NCBI RefSeq assembly: GCF_028583425.1
Contig: NC_072794.1
Coordinates: 28,703,232-28,767,231, forward strand
DNA from: Eublepharis macularius
Lineage: Eukaryota > Chordata > Lepidosauria > Squamata > Eublepharidae
Direction: 5' to 3'
Length of the DNA stretch: 64,000 bases
Of the stretch, positions 34,116 through 46,378 are shown in pieces (the stretch's first letter is position 1; every line of letters starts with the position of its first letter). A program made the translations under genes and the position numbers. Under the pieces are notes generated by a model, which made no database searches, was not told the DNA's origin, and worked only from the letters and a program-made list of their open reading frames with translations.

Positions 34116-36075
34116 GTTGAGAGATGAATAAGACTCACATGGACTGAGAGAGCTAAAAGCTGCAGCAAACTATATATGCACAGTGCTCTACAGAAAACTT
34201 GGATGTATAAAATAGACAAGTGGAGAATTCCTAATGCATCATTTTCACTTCAAGAAGGAAACGTCAAAATCCAGGGGAAAATTTGAATGAGAATTTTGGA
34301 TGCATCCGTAATATAAATGGACAGTGAGATTTGTCTAATCTTAATATGCCACATTAATGTTACCCATTACCCACCTGTGCATACCTTTTGTACAACACTT
34401 TTTCAAGTTCTGGACACAAATCCAGCCTATCCTTATTATAATACCCCTTCTCCATCCACTGGCATATCTACGACAAGGGAATGGCTAAGCACAATGCAAA
34501 AGGAAACCTGTCTGCAAGTTTTTATAAGCCCAGACAGGAAACTTGGAAGGTCTGAATTTAGCTCCTAGCAGAAGAAACAAGAATCACTCTGGCACAACAA
34601 ATACCAGCTCTCACCACATGGTGGTGCATTCAAATAACATTTACTGCACAAAAATGATGTGGTAAAAGGTCCACATGGCAGCTTGACAAACTGGACTTTA
34701 CCTTCTTTCATGCTGGGATAAAAGATCATGTAAATGCAATATTATGATGGTTATCTCTGATTTCACAATTCCATAAAGAAACATCAGTAACCTATAAATG
34801 GCTGGGGAGAAAAAAAAAAGCGAAAACCCACCTCTCTATAAGTATTTCATATGGCCCCTTTCATGTTGCACTTACCACATGCTGCAGTCCATATGGGCTG
34901 AATGCTAGCACGTGAGAACCACCTGGGCTGCCAGTAGTTTGTATGGTCCTAATCTACATACAAGTGCTTTTTAAAAAGGACAGCAGGGAAGGTATCATGC
35001 AGAATGCTTGAAGAACAATCACTTTCCTTGTGGCCTATGGTCACATAAATCAAGCCTTTAAACTTTTGGAATTCAATGTTCATATAGAGAGATGAAAAGC
35101 CAAACTGTTTCACACTGAAGCTGCAGAAAGAGATTGGCTGTGTGGATGTGATGACAAGGAATCTTCACAAACATTCCAGTGACATACAGAACCTACCTAT
35201 CAGAATGTTCAAAGCCTAAATTATCTGAAAGAAGGGGAAAGTTGTCAGTTCAGTTGGAATTAAAACCACACACAGGCCCTAAAGATGGACAGGCTGAATT
35301 CCAGGAAGAAGTTCAAGGAGAGTAGTTCAGGGGTGGGGAGACAAGAAGAAAGGTGGTAGAGGAAAGGAGTAAAATAGGAAATGGGTAATGAAAGATAAAC
35401 TGCGAGAAAAGGGGCAAAGAACAGAGGTAACTGAATCAATTGCTCTCCTGCAGGCTGCTAATAGTACATTACGGTATTTGTGTCTGGGTTTGTACATCGC
35501 ACTTTCTCTCACATGTACACTCATGTTCATGTGAACTGGTAAGGCACTTGAGCCCACCATATCTTGGCTGCTTCCGACTGCCCACTGGAAGAGGCTTGGG
35601 AATGTAGCTGGTGAGAGGAAATGCCCATGTTCATTGTCCTTATTCAGTATTTTTCTTGGCTGTTCAACAGTTGCAGAATGCCTCTCATTTTACCTTTTTC
35701 TTCCCCATCTCCCCTTTCCACTCTGTTCTCTTTGACATGCACAAGAGTAACAATAAATATGGTTAAACACAGAACAAACTGAGAAGGGATGGAAACTAGT
35801 GTGATGTCAAGACTCCCAGAATCGTACATGTCAGCGTATCTTGAAGAGAACTCTCTAGGGGCAAAGATAATATATAGGGATCTTGGAAGCACTTGCTTGA
35901 CTCATGGCTCTGATCTACAATAAACCTCTCTCAAGTGCCCATTATGCAGTACTTTTCTAAATAATTCATCATTAGGTGCCTTCTGTATGATGTTTGTTTT
36001 TGGAAATCTTCCTACTGAGGGCTTCTTTTAACAAAGCAATATCTGGAGATGGCTCCACTGTGGGATGAGGTGAGT

Positions 36076-36313
36076 GAGGGCCAAACTACAATTGACGCCT
36101 GACACTAGTTGGACACTTGTCAGCTTCCCTCAACTTTTGATAGGAAATGTAGGCGTTCTGGTCTCGCAGCTTCGCTCTCTGACTGCTGTCCAATGGACTT
36201 TTCAACTGTCACTTGTCCAACATTCCGCCAAGCTGCCTACATTTCCCATCAAAACTTGAGGGAAGCTTACAGGTGTCCAACTAGTGTCAGGCGTCACTTG
36301 TAGTTTGGCCCTG
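36076..36313. mobile_element. MITE (GGCCAAACTA ends), copy B
   Basis: This 238-bp element begins GAGGGCCAAACTACA and ends TGTAGTTTGGCCCTG. The arms include 'gacgcctgacactagttgga' and its inverse and 'atgggaaatgtaggc'-type blocks. The centre 'gactgctgtccaatggact' is shared with copy C. Flanking 8-mers AGGTGAGT and AGGCAACT match at five of eight sites. Confidence 0.88.
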
Positions 36314-37867
36314 AGGCAACTCTCCAAGACAGCAAGTTTGAGTCTACTAGTAAGAATGGGTAATGGGCACCAGGAAGCTCACTTACACAAAACTCCTTGA
36401 AATAGATGGGATCTGTAGAAGAACATAGTGAGCTGGGTCCAGACTAAACCCAGGCTTAATCTGGATTGTTATTGTCATCAGGCCAGTGAGAACGTGGATG
36501 GTTTGACTTCTAGGGATTCTTTCTGCTACCTAGAGACCGACAATAGTCTTTTGGGATTGATGGTGGTATAAGAAAGCCTTAACTGACCGTGATGTGGATA
36601 TCCATTTCATTTGTCACATGTTCATCTTCCATCTAATAGGTTTTGTAGATTTGAGAAATTCTATAAGAATCTACAAAACCTGTCTGTCCTGAGATGCTAG
36701 AGGTGAGAGTATATGTGTGAAACTCTGGCACTCCTACCATGCACTCCTACCATCTTCTTTTCTTAAAAGAACTACTGTAGGGATCTCCAATCTTGTTTAG
36801 CCAGTGGGCACAGGGTGTTGGGAACAATCACATAACATTGAAAAGTTGCAAGACAAATATCACTTCTTCGATGGAGGCAATAGTTTCTGAATAGGTGGTC
36901 TCTGTAGACATGAAGATGATGCCTCTTCAGTGGAGGAGGCAAACCAGGACCGGTGCATGTGTGTTTTTGTGTGTGTGTCCAACTTCAAACATGTGTTGTG
37001 CCCCTTGTTGCCTTAATCTGAAAGTTTGAGAAGTGGCACCCAAAAGGATTGTATGGCATGATGGGACTTCTGGTAAATACACCATCTCTTCTGCTGTGTT
37101 TCTGTATCAACTGACCAAGGAAGAGACAACATTATGGGATACACAGATGTTTCTGAATGATCCAAACAGCATGTGCAATTGAACAGCTGCTCCAAATGTC
37201 ACTGCTCAATAGAGACTTAAGTCCACTTCATGAGAACTTAATATAACCCAGCTTGCCGTTGAGCAGCTGGATTACTGAACTTCTGGGAGCTGATCCTTCA
37301 TAATAAAAAGAACATTTAAAATAATGATATTCAGCCTCTCAGTATAAATACTCACAAGGCAACTTCCAATGTAACAAAACATTTAAAACTACAAAACAAA
37401 ATAGCATATGACAATCACCCGACTAGTCTGACACCATCTAGCAATAAATAATCTTTGAAGGAGCAAGAAGATCCTGTCCTCCCAGGATGCATCACAAAAT
37501 TCACATGGAGGAGAGGAAATTTAGAGTTTTATACATGCATACAATCAAACACAAATCAACAGAAATCAACAGAAATTACAGTATTCCACAGAAAGCTTGG
37601 GATAACAAGAATGTTTTCTCCTAAAGCTCAACAACTTTGGCATCGGGCTACTGACTTTGGGGAATGGAGAAAAAGCCTTGTCTCACATCCTCACACATGA
37701 AAATGCTGAAGATGCAAGCACAGACAGCAGGGCCTTTTGAAAGTAACTTTTAATTGACAAGCAGGCTTATATGGAACCAGAGGGGAATCCTTTCAAAAAC
37801 CTGGTCCCAGGCCATTTAGGGCTACGTCCTAAGACATAAAAGCCAAGCCGTGTTCTCGACGACTCAC

Positions 37868-37926
37868 TTCTTATACTGGCACATGTGCACTGAGGCATCT
37901 GGGGGTGCACCTGTGCCAGAATAAGA
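37868..37926. repeat. Short inverted repeat
   Basis: 'ttatactggcacatgtgcac' and 'gtgcacctgtgccagaataa' are near-inverse, around a short loop. It borders the GC-rich repeat that follows. Confidence 0.6.
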
Positions 37927-37929
37927 ATT

Positions 37930-38335
37930 GAATTGTTGGGTGGCAGGCCTCTGAGGTGCTGCAGAGTTGGTGGAGGCATAGCATGGGGGAGCCAGACTGC
38001 GTCTCCCTGCTGCCTCCGTGGCTCCTCAGAGGCCTGCCTGCAGAGCCAGCGGGGAAGTGTTGTGTGGGGCTGCCTGGCCCAGCAGCCTGCTGCAGACCGG
38101 CCAGACCATGGCAGGCCAAGTCGTAGTAGGCAGCCAGGCCAGGCCTCAGCGGGATACCAGGCTGGGACACAATGGGCTGCCGGGCTGGGATGTGGTGAGC
38201 TGCCCGGCCGCCTTGGTCTGCCCAGGCCACTGCAGCGTGGGGCTGCCCGGCCTGTTGCGGCATGAGCCGGCTCAGCCTGGCACCACTGCTAAAGCCCATT
38301 GTATTGAATCACAATGGGCTCTAGCGCTAGTAAAT
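37930..38335. repeat. GC-rich interspersed repeat
   Basis: The stretch is rich in 'ggctgcctggcc..cagcc' words and ends in a small hairpin (aaagcccattgta / caatgggct) followed by 'ctagcgctagta'. Frames of 110-150 codons on both strands here reflect base composition. Confidence 0.5.
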
Positions 38336-38344
38336 AATAACTGG

Positions 38345-38745
38345 AACATTAGTAGAGTCCTGTTGTATCAGACTGGTAGTCCATCTAGTTCAGCACTCTG
38401 TTTAACACCACGGCCCATCAGTTGTCCTGGAGGGTCTACAAATGGCACAGAGACCAAGTCTTTCTCCTGATGTTGCCCACAGCACTGGGTTTCAGAGATT
38501 TCCTGCCTCTGAATATAGAGATTCTCTTTTCTCACCATGGCTAGTAGCCACTGATGGGTGTCTCCTCCATGAATCAGTCTAATTCCCTTTGGAATCCATC
38601 TATGCTCATGATTATCACTATGTCCATTAGCACTAAATCCCACAATTTATTTATTCTTGGGTAAAGAAGTACTTCCTTTGGTCTGTCCTGTATTTATTGC
38701 TCTTCAACTTCATTGGGTGTGCCAATATTCCATATTGTGGGAAAG
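38345..38745 (+). repeat. Interspersed repeat, probable LINE 3' end
   Basis: Key phrases are 'tgttgtatcagactggtagt', 'ccatctagttcagcactctg', 'ccatggctagtagccactga', 'aagaagtacttcctttggtc' and 'cttcattgggtgtgcc'. This order is that of a widespread sauropsid repeat; a shorter copy is at 8190-8386. Confidence 0.6.
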
Positions 38746-38969
38746 GGAGAAAAAGGTCCCTTTAACCACTTTCTTTACCCCATGCATCCCACAGAGGGCA
38801 CACTGCAGTATTCTAGCATGGATGTACTAATACCTGTATATTCCATATAGCTGCATTTGATTATGAAGCAGATGAGATGAAGCAGATGCCGTAATTTCAA
38901 GCTGACATTTGGATATAGTAAAAAAAAAAATTGCAATTATATTCATTAATCACTATCATACTCCTCCAC

Positions 38970-39722
38970 AGATTTGGGGCTTCAGGTATTTAATTACTTA
39001 TTACATCATTAACCCTTCTACCAAAGTAAAACAAAATAAAAGCAAACAAATGCCCACAAGTGACAACAGCAGTCTAAAACTCTAAAACATCAACTCCCTA
39101 TAAAATCTGCTAAACACATAAAGCTAAAATGATAAAAAAAACCAACCACATACTAATAAGGCTTCTAAACAATGAAATCTAGTAAAACCTAGCAGTGCAG
39201 CAAATAAATGGGCAACAGAAAACACACAACTCTATGGACCCTTCACTTAAATCGTCACAGTGGGAATGGCCCCATTCAAAGGCCCTGAGTGGGATCCAGG
39301 GATCTCTCAACAGGTGTTAAGAGATCTTTCCCACACACCCCTACAATCAGTAGTCCTTCCCAAGCCCAGGTAAAATTTATTCCCAGGAACCCTGTGGGCT
39401 AATAGTCATGTGGGCCAAGAGGCTGAAGTAGGGGATGGAACTGCTCATTCAGCACAGCACAGCACAGCTTTGGAAGAGGGTTTTTGCTCCCTTCTCACTA
39501 CACCCACCTGAACAAATGCAGTCCCTCCCATACCATGACACGAGGCTGTGCAGGGCTTTAAAGATCAATACCAGCACTCTGAACTGGGCCCGGATACAAA
39601 CATGAAGACCAGCGCAGTTGTTCTGTCAACTGGCGAGCGCCTGTGAACACTCTGGCTGCCATATTCAACACCAGCTGAAACATTCAAAGGCCGCCCCTCA
39701 CAGAGTATGTTACAGTAGCCTC
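38970..39722. mobile_element. CR1/L2-like LINE fragment
   Basis: An A-rich 5' part (38990-39220) leads to 'agggctttaaagatcaatac', 'cagcactctgaactgggccc' and 'ctggctgccatattcaacac', the same LINE segment as at 27440-28085. Strong divergence makes the exact borders uncertain. Confidence 0.55.
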
Positions 39723-39812
39723 ACAGTGCAACCCTAAGCACAATTAAACCCTTCTAAGCCCACTCACTTCAACGGACTTAGAAAGGCATAACTCTGCTTA
39801 GGAATCCAAGGA
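39722..39812. repeat. Small palindromic repeat ('gcaaccctaagca')
   Basis: The stretch reads 'cagtgcaaccctaagcac', then 'cttctaagcccactcacttc' and mirrors to 'cataactctgcttaggaatc'. A second copy is at 61299-61385. This is a common short palindromic repeat of lizard genomes. Confidence 0.6.
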
Positions 39813-40353
39813 TGTTACTAAATCATGTACAAGAACTGAGGCCTTGGGGGGGGGGGTGTTGTAAAATGTCATTGACTATTGTTATTCTCACAGGAGGCAC
39901 ATACTGTTCATTGTGCTTTGCCTCTCTGGAAGCACTGTTCCTTTCCTACTGGTTTTTCTATACACATTTCACTCCTGTGTGGGAACAAAATCATCACTTG
40001 GGAAAACAACTCCCTCAGCCCTGCCATTGACTGCAAACAGAGAGTGCCGCAGAAGGTAGAGCCAGCTGGAAACAACTTCCTTATTGAACTCTGTTATAAA
40101 CCCAAGCCTTCGGAGCATATGTCGGCCTCAACCCACAGGAGCATTAAAAGGAGACACTGCAGTCCTCTCAAACAGCTGGTACCAACCACCACTGGAGACC
40201 AGAATAAAGGGGTAGGATGGACATGATTCTGATGTGGTCTGGCAACTGCTTGCTTGCTAAGCTTTCAAGCATGTGGAATGAAGTCTCTTGTCCAGCATTC
40301 TGCTCCAGTTCCCAAATTTTGCCTTTTGCATTGTGCATCTCACATCTCAAGAT

Positions 40354-41357
40354 TAGACATGGACACGAATCGAAACACTAATCAAATTCTGTGACAAATC
40401 GCGCCAATTTGTGTATGGTGAAAACATGTTTTGTGGGGCTGTGTTTTTCATGAAATCCACGACTTTTGGGGCTGATTCGTTTGATTCATGAATGCTTCGT
40501 GATGCCAGACAGACTGGCACCGATCCATTGATTCGCTAGGCAACATAGGCCCAGAACATCGGCAGACCTATTGTTGCCATGGAAACCCCAATTTTAGCCC
40601 ACATAACCTTGATAGGCAGTTCTCTCTGCCAATCTGAGAGCTCCCATTCTGGTCTATGAGAGCAATGAGCAGGGGGGAGATGGACCTTCTGTAGCCATGA
40701 GAACACCAATCTTATCCCTCAAAACCCTGTTAGGCAGGTCTGTCTGCCAACCAGAGAGAGCTCCTGTTCTGCATTATGGGAGCGTTTCTTATATAAGGCA
40801 CAGCCCTGTGTCTTCTGCTTTCTGTTCCAGTATACAGACGGAGAGAGAGGAGCTGTTGCTGGAATTTGGAGAGAGTGAGAGGATTTAGGAGCTTTGGGCT
40901 GGATTTGCTGCTGCTTCAAAGGAGACTGAAAAGCCTCTTTCTTATTTTCTGCTCTTGTCTTTGCTGGGAAGGTTGTTGGGTGTGCCTTTTTTCCTCCACC
41001 CCACCCCAGTCTCAGGGCATTGCCTGGCTCTAGGGCCTAGCTTGACAGAGGCTCCCCCACCCCCCAAGCCTGTGGCACCAAGGGGGACAGAAGGGAGGCG
41101 GTCTCCCTGTCGATGTACTGCAATCTTCACCAAACTTGGAGGGTGGCTGGAGAGCCTGCTGAAGTCTCCCTGACAGTTTGGTATCTCTGAGTATGAAGGG
41201 GGCCATTGCAGGGCCCCAAGATCTGACGAATCACAAACCTAATGAATAGTTTCGCGAAATGGGACAATTTCATGAAAGTTCGTGGTTTGTGGTTCGTGGA
41301 ACGTGACGAACCACGAAACTCAGGGTTTGTTTTTTCCCCATTTTGTGCCCATCTCTA
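40354..41357. mobile_element. hAT-type foldback element, perfect 8-bp duplication
   Basis: CTCAAGAT flanks the element on both sides (40346-40353 and 41358-41365). It starts TAGACATGGACACGAATCG and ends TTTTGTGCCCATCTCTA, whose inverse is TAGAGATGGGCACAAAA. Near the right end, motifs of the 'acgaaccacgaaac' type are repeated, and 'cgaaac' and 'atcgcg' words lie near the left end. No transposase frame is visible. Confidence 0.9.
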
Positions 41358-41875
41358 CTCAAGATGTCTCCTCCCAATTGCCTAAAAATAGCTCATTCAA
41401 CATACATTTCATGTATTAAGTGTGTGCTTGCATTCTGTAAGCACTCAGGACTTGTCCACACATGTGGCAGAATGAGTTGGTAATGTGATGGCAGAAGACT
41501 GAACTGGCAGAATAGCCTGTAACACTTCAGACTGCAGGACAAAGACTGCATTTTTCAAAGTTCCCCTACCCTGAAAAATTCCCTGTAAAAAACAAGCACA
41601 GAGTGCAAAGGACTATGGTAGAATTTTTCTTACGTAAAGGAGGATTTAAAATGTGGCCCGTCTGAAATGATACAGCCCATTCTCCCACCTCATTTTGTTC
41701 CATGTGTGAACCAGGCAAGATGCACATTCTCAAATGTTACTGAAAATCCCTCATCCCCGCCCCATGAATTGTTTCAAGTGTGTGAAGAGATAACAGAATT
41801 CATATGGACTGTCCCAGTTTTAGATCTTCCTTGTGAATTTGCTACCGACTATAAACATAGCTTGGAATGTGGAAT

Positions 41876-42062
41876 GGTATGGTATAGCCCGATCTCATCA
41901 GATCTCAGAAGCTAAGCAAGGTTGGTACTTGGATGGGGGACCACCAAGGGAGACTCTGCAGAAGAAGGCAATGGCAAACCACCTCTGCTTCTCATTTGTC
42001 TTGATAGTATCTTGCTGGGATTGCTGTAAGGAAATTGCAACTTAATGGCACATATGTGCATA
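41876..42062 (+). mobile_element. 5S rRNA-derived SINE
   Basis: The head 'gcccgatctcatcagatctc' and 'agaagctaagcaaggttggt' matches 5S rRNA, followed by 'acttggatgggggaccacca', 'aaggcaatggcaaaccacct' and the 'acttaatggcac' end. This is the clearest 5S-like head of the three copies. Confidence 0.9.
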
Positions 42063-42496
42063 GATGTAATCATGCTTAACAATCTGGAAGTACATGCCAT
42101 GTTTTTTGAGAAATTGGAATGTCTTGAGCTATATGTGTACGAAATTAGCATATAAAATTTCAAATTTCATGATGTTGTAGAAATAACAGATATACAGAGG
42201 GATACTTTCTGGGCACACACTCTAAATTTTGAGCATACCAAACTGGACCCCTTTGGGACAACAGGTAGTTTCAAGAAATTGTCGAAGCCAGAGGTGCTAT
42301 TTGGAGCAAACTGTGGCTATACTAACTGGATGACAAACATGCCATAATAACATAGCTATATGGATTGTGTCTGCAATACATAACATGAGCATGAGAGAGA
42401 GAAATTATAGCAGCAGCATCAGAGAGAGAAAGAATTTGAGGAATGCTGAGCCAGATGCAGTATTATAATCTGAAATATTGCTAACATCTACTATGA

Positions 42497-42521
42497 CACA
42501 CACACACACACACACACACAA
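42497..42521 (+). repeat. (CA)n microsatellite
   Basis: About 12 uninterrupted CA units. Confidence 0.95.
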
Positions 42522-42654
42522 GTAATTATCTACATGCATACACCACTGTCTTGCTTATACATATACTTATTCTATATATGTGTGCTATAACATTAAATTA
42601 TGACTTTTTGCAAGTTATATGTTGGAAATTTTGAAAAGGAAAATCTTCCCCTTA

Positions 42655-42865
42655 AGGTATAAGATAGTATGGTGTAGACTAGAACGTGTGTGTCCCAGGT
42701 TTAAATCCCCACTCTGCCATGAAGCTCAACAGGTGACCTTGGTCCAATCACACAATCTCAACCTAACCTACCTCACAAGGCTGTTGTGACAAAAATGAGG
42801 GAAGAAAAAATCCATGTATGCTGTTCTGAACTTATTGGAGAGTGGTATTAAAAATGTACTAGATA
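42655..42865 (+). mobile_element. tRNA-derived SINE (squamate type)
   Basis: Motifs in order: 'agatagtatggtgtagacta', 'cccaggtttaaatccccact', 'aacctacctcacaaggctgt', 'tgaacttattggagagtggt' and a TAGA-rich tail. Confidence 0.8.
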
Positions 42866-43127
42866 GATACATAACAGGGCAAAACAATGTAATCTGATGT
42901 TTGGCCACTAAAGAAAACAAGTCGTATACCTAATTCTAGTAAGAGACAATGAGGGCTGGTCTACCATGATAGTACAATCAGGGAGCCCCTGATGAAATTT
43001 CTTCTCTAAGATTAACTGGCTATAGATTAGCAGATTTCTCCAGATCTGTGCATTTGTCATTCTGGAATTTTATTCTGTATTGAGTTCTGCCCCTCATAAA
43101 TTTTAGTTTAACTAGAAACATTTACAA

Positions 43128-43207
43128 ATGACATACTTTGTAAACCGCTCTGAGTGGGTGTTAAGTCATCCTGAAGGGTGGTATATAAATTGAATGTTAT
43201 TATTATT
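43128..43207 (+). mobile_element. tRNA-derived SINE, 3' tail only
   Basis: 'gacatactttgtaaaccgct' and 'ctgaagggtggtatataaat' followed by TTAT repeats match the last third of the SINE at 21168. The 5' part is missing. Confidence 0.8.
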
Positions 43208-43309
43208 AAATTCAATTCTTGAACTGGAGCATGTGCAGCCTGCCATCTTTAGGTCAGTACTTTCTTTTCACCTCCTCTTTGTTACCAGTGCTGATGTGAA
43301 TATTAATTT

Positions 43310-43405
43310 AAAAAACAAAAAGAGTGATAAAGCAATCTTGATGTAACAGTATATCTGATCATATCAAGCTCGCTTTTTGCAGAGTTTTATCAATGCACAC
43401 AAGTA
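43310..43405. mobile_element. Degenerate MITE ('gataaaacactgc' family), copy 3
   Basis: 'gtgataaagcaatcttgatg' and 'atatcaagctcgctttttgc' / 'agagttttatcaatgcac' repeat the inverted motif pair of copies 1 and 2. Confidence 0.5.
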
Positions 43406-45019
43406 CACATGAACACTGGTATGATCAATATAAGTCAGTATTACAGCTCTGAATTCCTATCTGGCCAGGTGTATAAAACTAAGCCAGAGAAGAACTTCCC
43501 CTCCATCCTTTTTTTTTTCCTCCTGAAAAGGCATAGTTGGTAAGGGAAGTACAAGCTGCTTCCCTGACATGCGTATCCTCCCCAGGGCAGTCAGTGAATG
43601 TTGAGAGAATGAAGAAAGGGACAAAAGGGGAAAGGAGGGGATGGAAAACTTTACAGTAATGAAATTCTGTCCTAAGTTTCGGTCCATAGTTTCATCCAAG
43701 CATTTCAGGTTGGATCAACCATGCAACAAATAAAGAGAAATAATGAGGCCTGTGCTAGTATATGGACTGTACCATTTCCATTTCAGATGGAATTCTTGGA
43801 TGCTTCTCTTCATCAAAATCTCCCTGCAAACAGAAAAGTAATGCAGCAAGAAGTGAGCTAGTATAAAACCTTTCTTCCTGATGCACCAGATGTCTTCTTG
43901 CAAGGAGATGCTTTTACACAGGGAAGCATTCAAAAATCAGATCTTTCCCCTGCAGTCTAAAGTGGTACACTCCATTCTACTCGCTCAGGAGGACTCTATC
44001 ACCTTATTCTAGTCTCACATACTGTGTCTTTGTGGGTGTGGATGTATGCATGGGGCAGGTAATTGTATACTACATAACAACTTTAGATAGGAGAAGTAAA
44101 CAAATCCATGCACTTATACATTTTTGAAAATACAGGTTTTTAAGTATATACATGTGTGTGCCAGTGTTTTGAAAAGCCATTGAATGCATTAATAATAAAC
44201 TCAATGTTAATGTTCATAATAGAATTCCCACAGGGGACAGGGCGCTGTAATCATTTCGCTGCAGAATACTGTCAGCCAAAGCAAACACTGTTTTAATTTC
44301 CCCTTCTCTTGATTTAAACAGCATCTTTCAACAGTTCTGCACTGCCAAAAGATGGCTGCCATTCACTCATAATGCAAGGAGCCAAATTATATTCAAATAA
44401 CAGTAAATGGCCTCTATGTTTCCAGGTATCTGACTTGCTTATAAAAGTAGTAGCTCCTTTTCTCTTTGGCCTGTTGCAGACATAAGGATGCAGATCTCAA
44501 CTATGATTAAAGAGATCATGAGCAGGCTGTAAGTTCACATACCCCAAACTTCCCTGCTCTTCCACCAATGTCCTTAACCACAGTTGAGGGTTATGTCTAA
44601 GCTGGCATTTTTAAAGGTTAACTTTAACCATTTTCCCTATTAACCAGAGTCTGCATCTAGGTTCAAACCCTGGTTATGATCAGAACCCTGGTTAGTACTA
44701 TCCATGGTTAAGGTCACTGAAGACAATTTTATCTCTAGTCTGCAGGTAATCCTATCTCTAACCCTGATTGGTACAGTGCTCAGGAAAGCCAAGGAATTTG
44801 CAGATGAATGAATGAAACAAGACAGCTTAACGCTTTTGCAAGTTCAACCTCAGAATCACTCAGAAGAGGCCTCCTTCCTCTCTTCTTCCATCTCCTTCCC
44901 CCACAGCATGTATTTTACAGTTGTGTTGGTGGTGCTGGTGGCAACCAGACACCTACCCAGCCACTGAATGGGTGGGAAGAGAATCTCTCTTTCACATCTA
45001 TTGCCAAATGCCCCAAGGA

Positions 45020-45160
45020 CATTTCCCAGAGCATAGGTGTAAACTACGGGGGGGGGGGGGTTGAGGGGCTCGAGCCCCCCCGGATTTGGCCAGAGGGGGT
45101 TGAGCCCCCCCCAGGCAGCAAGTGAACTACATGGGGGCTAAGGGCCTCAAGCCCCCTCAG
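45020..45160 (+). repeat. G/C-run repeat fragment
   Basis: The stretch has 'cataggtgtaaactacgggg' and repeated 'gagccccc' words, with 13-base G runs. It looks like the start of a GC-rich element; the partner end is not seen. Confidence 0.4.
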
Positions 45161-45339
45161 ATCTCATATGAGCCAATGTGAGCCAATGAAGCACAGGATT
45201 GTGCACCCTTCCTGTTATATCATAGTATAATTTCTATGATTCTTTGGGGCTTTGTTCCTGTTTTCTGCTTGTATGTATTAGTGTGTTTATTAAGAATTTA
45301 TCATTTTTAAAGGTATTGCGGTTTGTATAAACAATTTAC

Positions 45340-46065
45340 AAATAAATGTTATAGAAGAATGAAGAGACTCTGATAGAAGATATTTGATTTTGAAAATCAG
45401 GCTCCTGGAAGGCAAGATTTACACACTAGCAATAATATACGCACCAAACAATGCAAGAGAAAATTAGCAGGGGGGGGGGGGACAAAGAAGGCAAATTTCC
45501 CCAAAATGTGCTCTCTCTCCTCCTATCCAGAAACAATTTTTTAAGTAATATCTTAAATAGTATATGATGGCTTCAGTGGGTTAAACGTCTAAAAGATTTT
45601 TGATCCTACAAAGGGAACACAAAGCTTACAAACTATCAACCAAGCTTATGTCTCTTTTACATTGTGGGCGACTGAAGCGGTTTACATAAATAAAAGAAAG
45701 GACCAGAGAGCATGTGAGATTTTGATAGCCATAAATCCAGACAGCATTTATCTCAGTAGTCTCTCCTCTCTCTTCACTTCCCCCCATCTTCTCCAAAATG
45801 TGTTTAATTATACGGAAATGTTACAATTGGAAGATGCTTGTAGGATCAAAAATCTGAATATTGGAGACTATACTTTCTTTTCTGACAGACACCAAACACA
45901 TTCAAAGATTGATATGTGCAGGATATAAAAAACATGAGTTATTTATATTGTTTGTTATATTATGTTTACTATTTTTCTTTTGACATCATTATAATTGTGC
46001 TATTGTTTTTATTTTCTTTTTTCTGTTCTGCTTATATTTATAAAAATAAATTTCATATAAAAAAG
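45340..46065 (+). mobile_element. L1 LINE fragments (endonuclease piece and 3' tail)
   Basis: Near 45390-45470 the frame reads IRLLEGKIYTLAIIYAPNNA, matching the L1 ORF2 endonuclease segment with its ..YAPN core. At 45950-46060 comes a T-rich 3' UTR and 'tataaaaataaatttcat' tail. The reverse transcriptase is largely missing, so the copy is internally deleted or consists of two pieces. Confidence 0.6.
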
Positions 46066-46378
46066 AATTTATACACTGCCTTAAAATACTTTTGACTATG
46101 ACACACTAATTAGCTTAGTCCTTAACCCTGGCTGGCTCCATCCATTTTCAATGTAGCAACAGTCAGATTGCAAGACCTCTGTTGGATATAAGTACAATAT
46201 AAGTGCATGGCTACAATTGACATTCAGGGAATGTTAGAAGATTCCACTTCTAATGCTGTCCCATTCCTCAGGTTTCAGAGGGGGAGAAACCAGAGAGTTA
46301 GAAAGATAAACAGGTCAGAGCATCTGTTTACTGTTTATTCCTTTACTGCCCTTTGATGTGTAGATTACTACTCAGTAG

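Noticed and set aside
36639-36683. Hairpin 'aggttttgtagatt / aatctacaaaacct'
   Set aside because: Arms are only 14 bp with no flanking duplication or second copy. It may be chance.
41876-41990. Possible 5S rRNA gene
   Set aside because: Only the internal control-like part is present and it continues into a SINE body.
44500-44790. Repeated 'accctggtta' words suggesting a palindromic transposon
   Set aside because: The words recur, but I could not find matching ends or a duplication.
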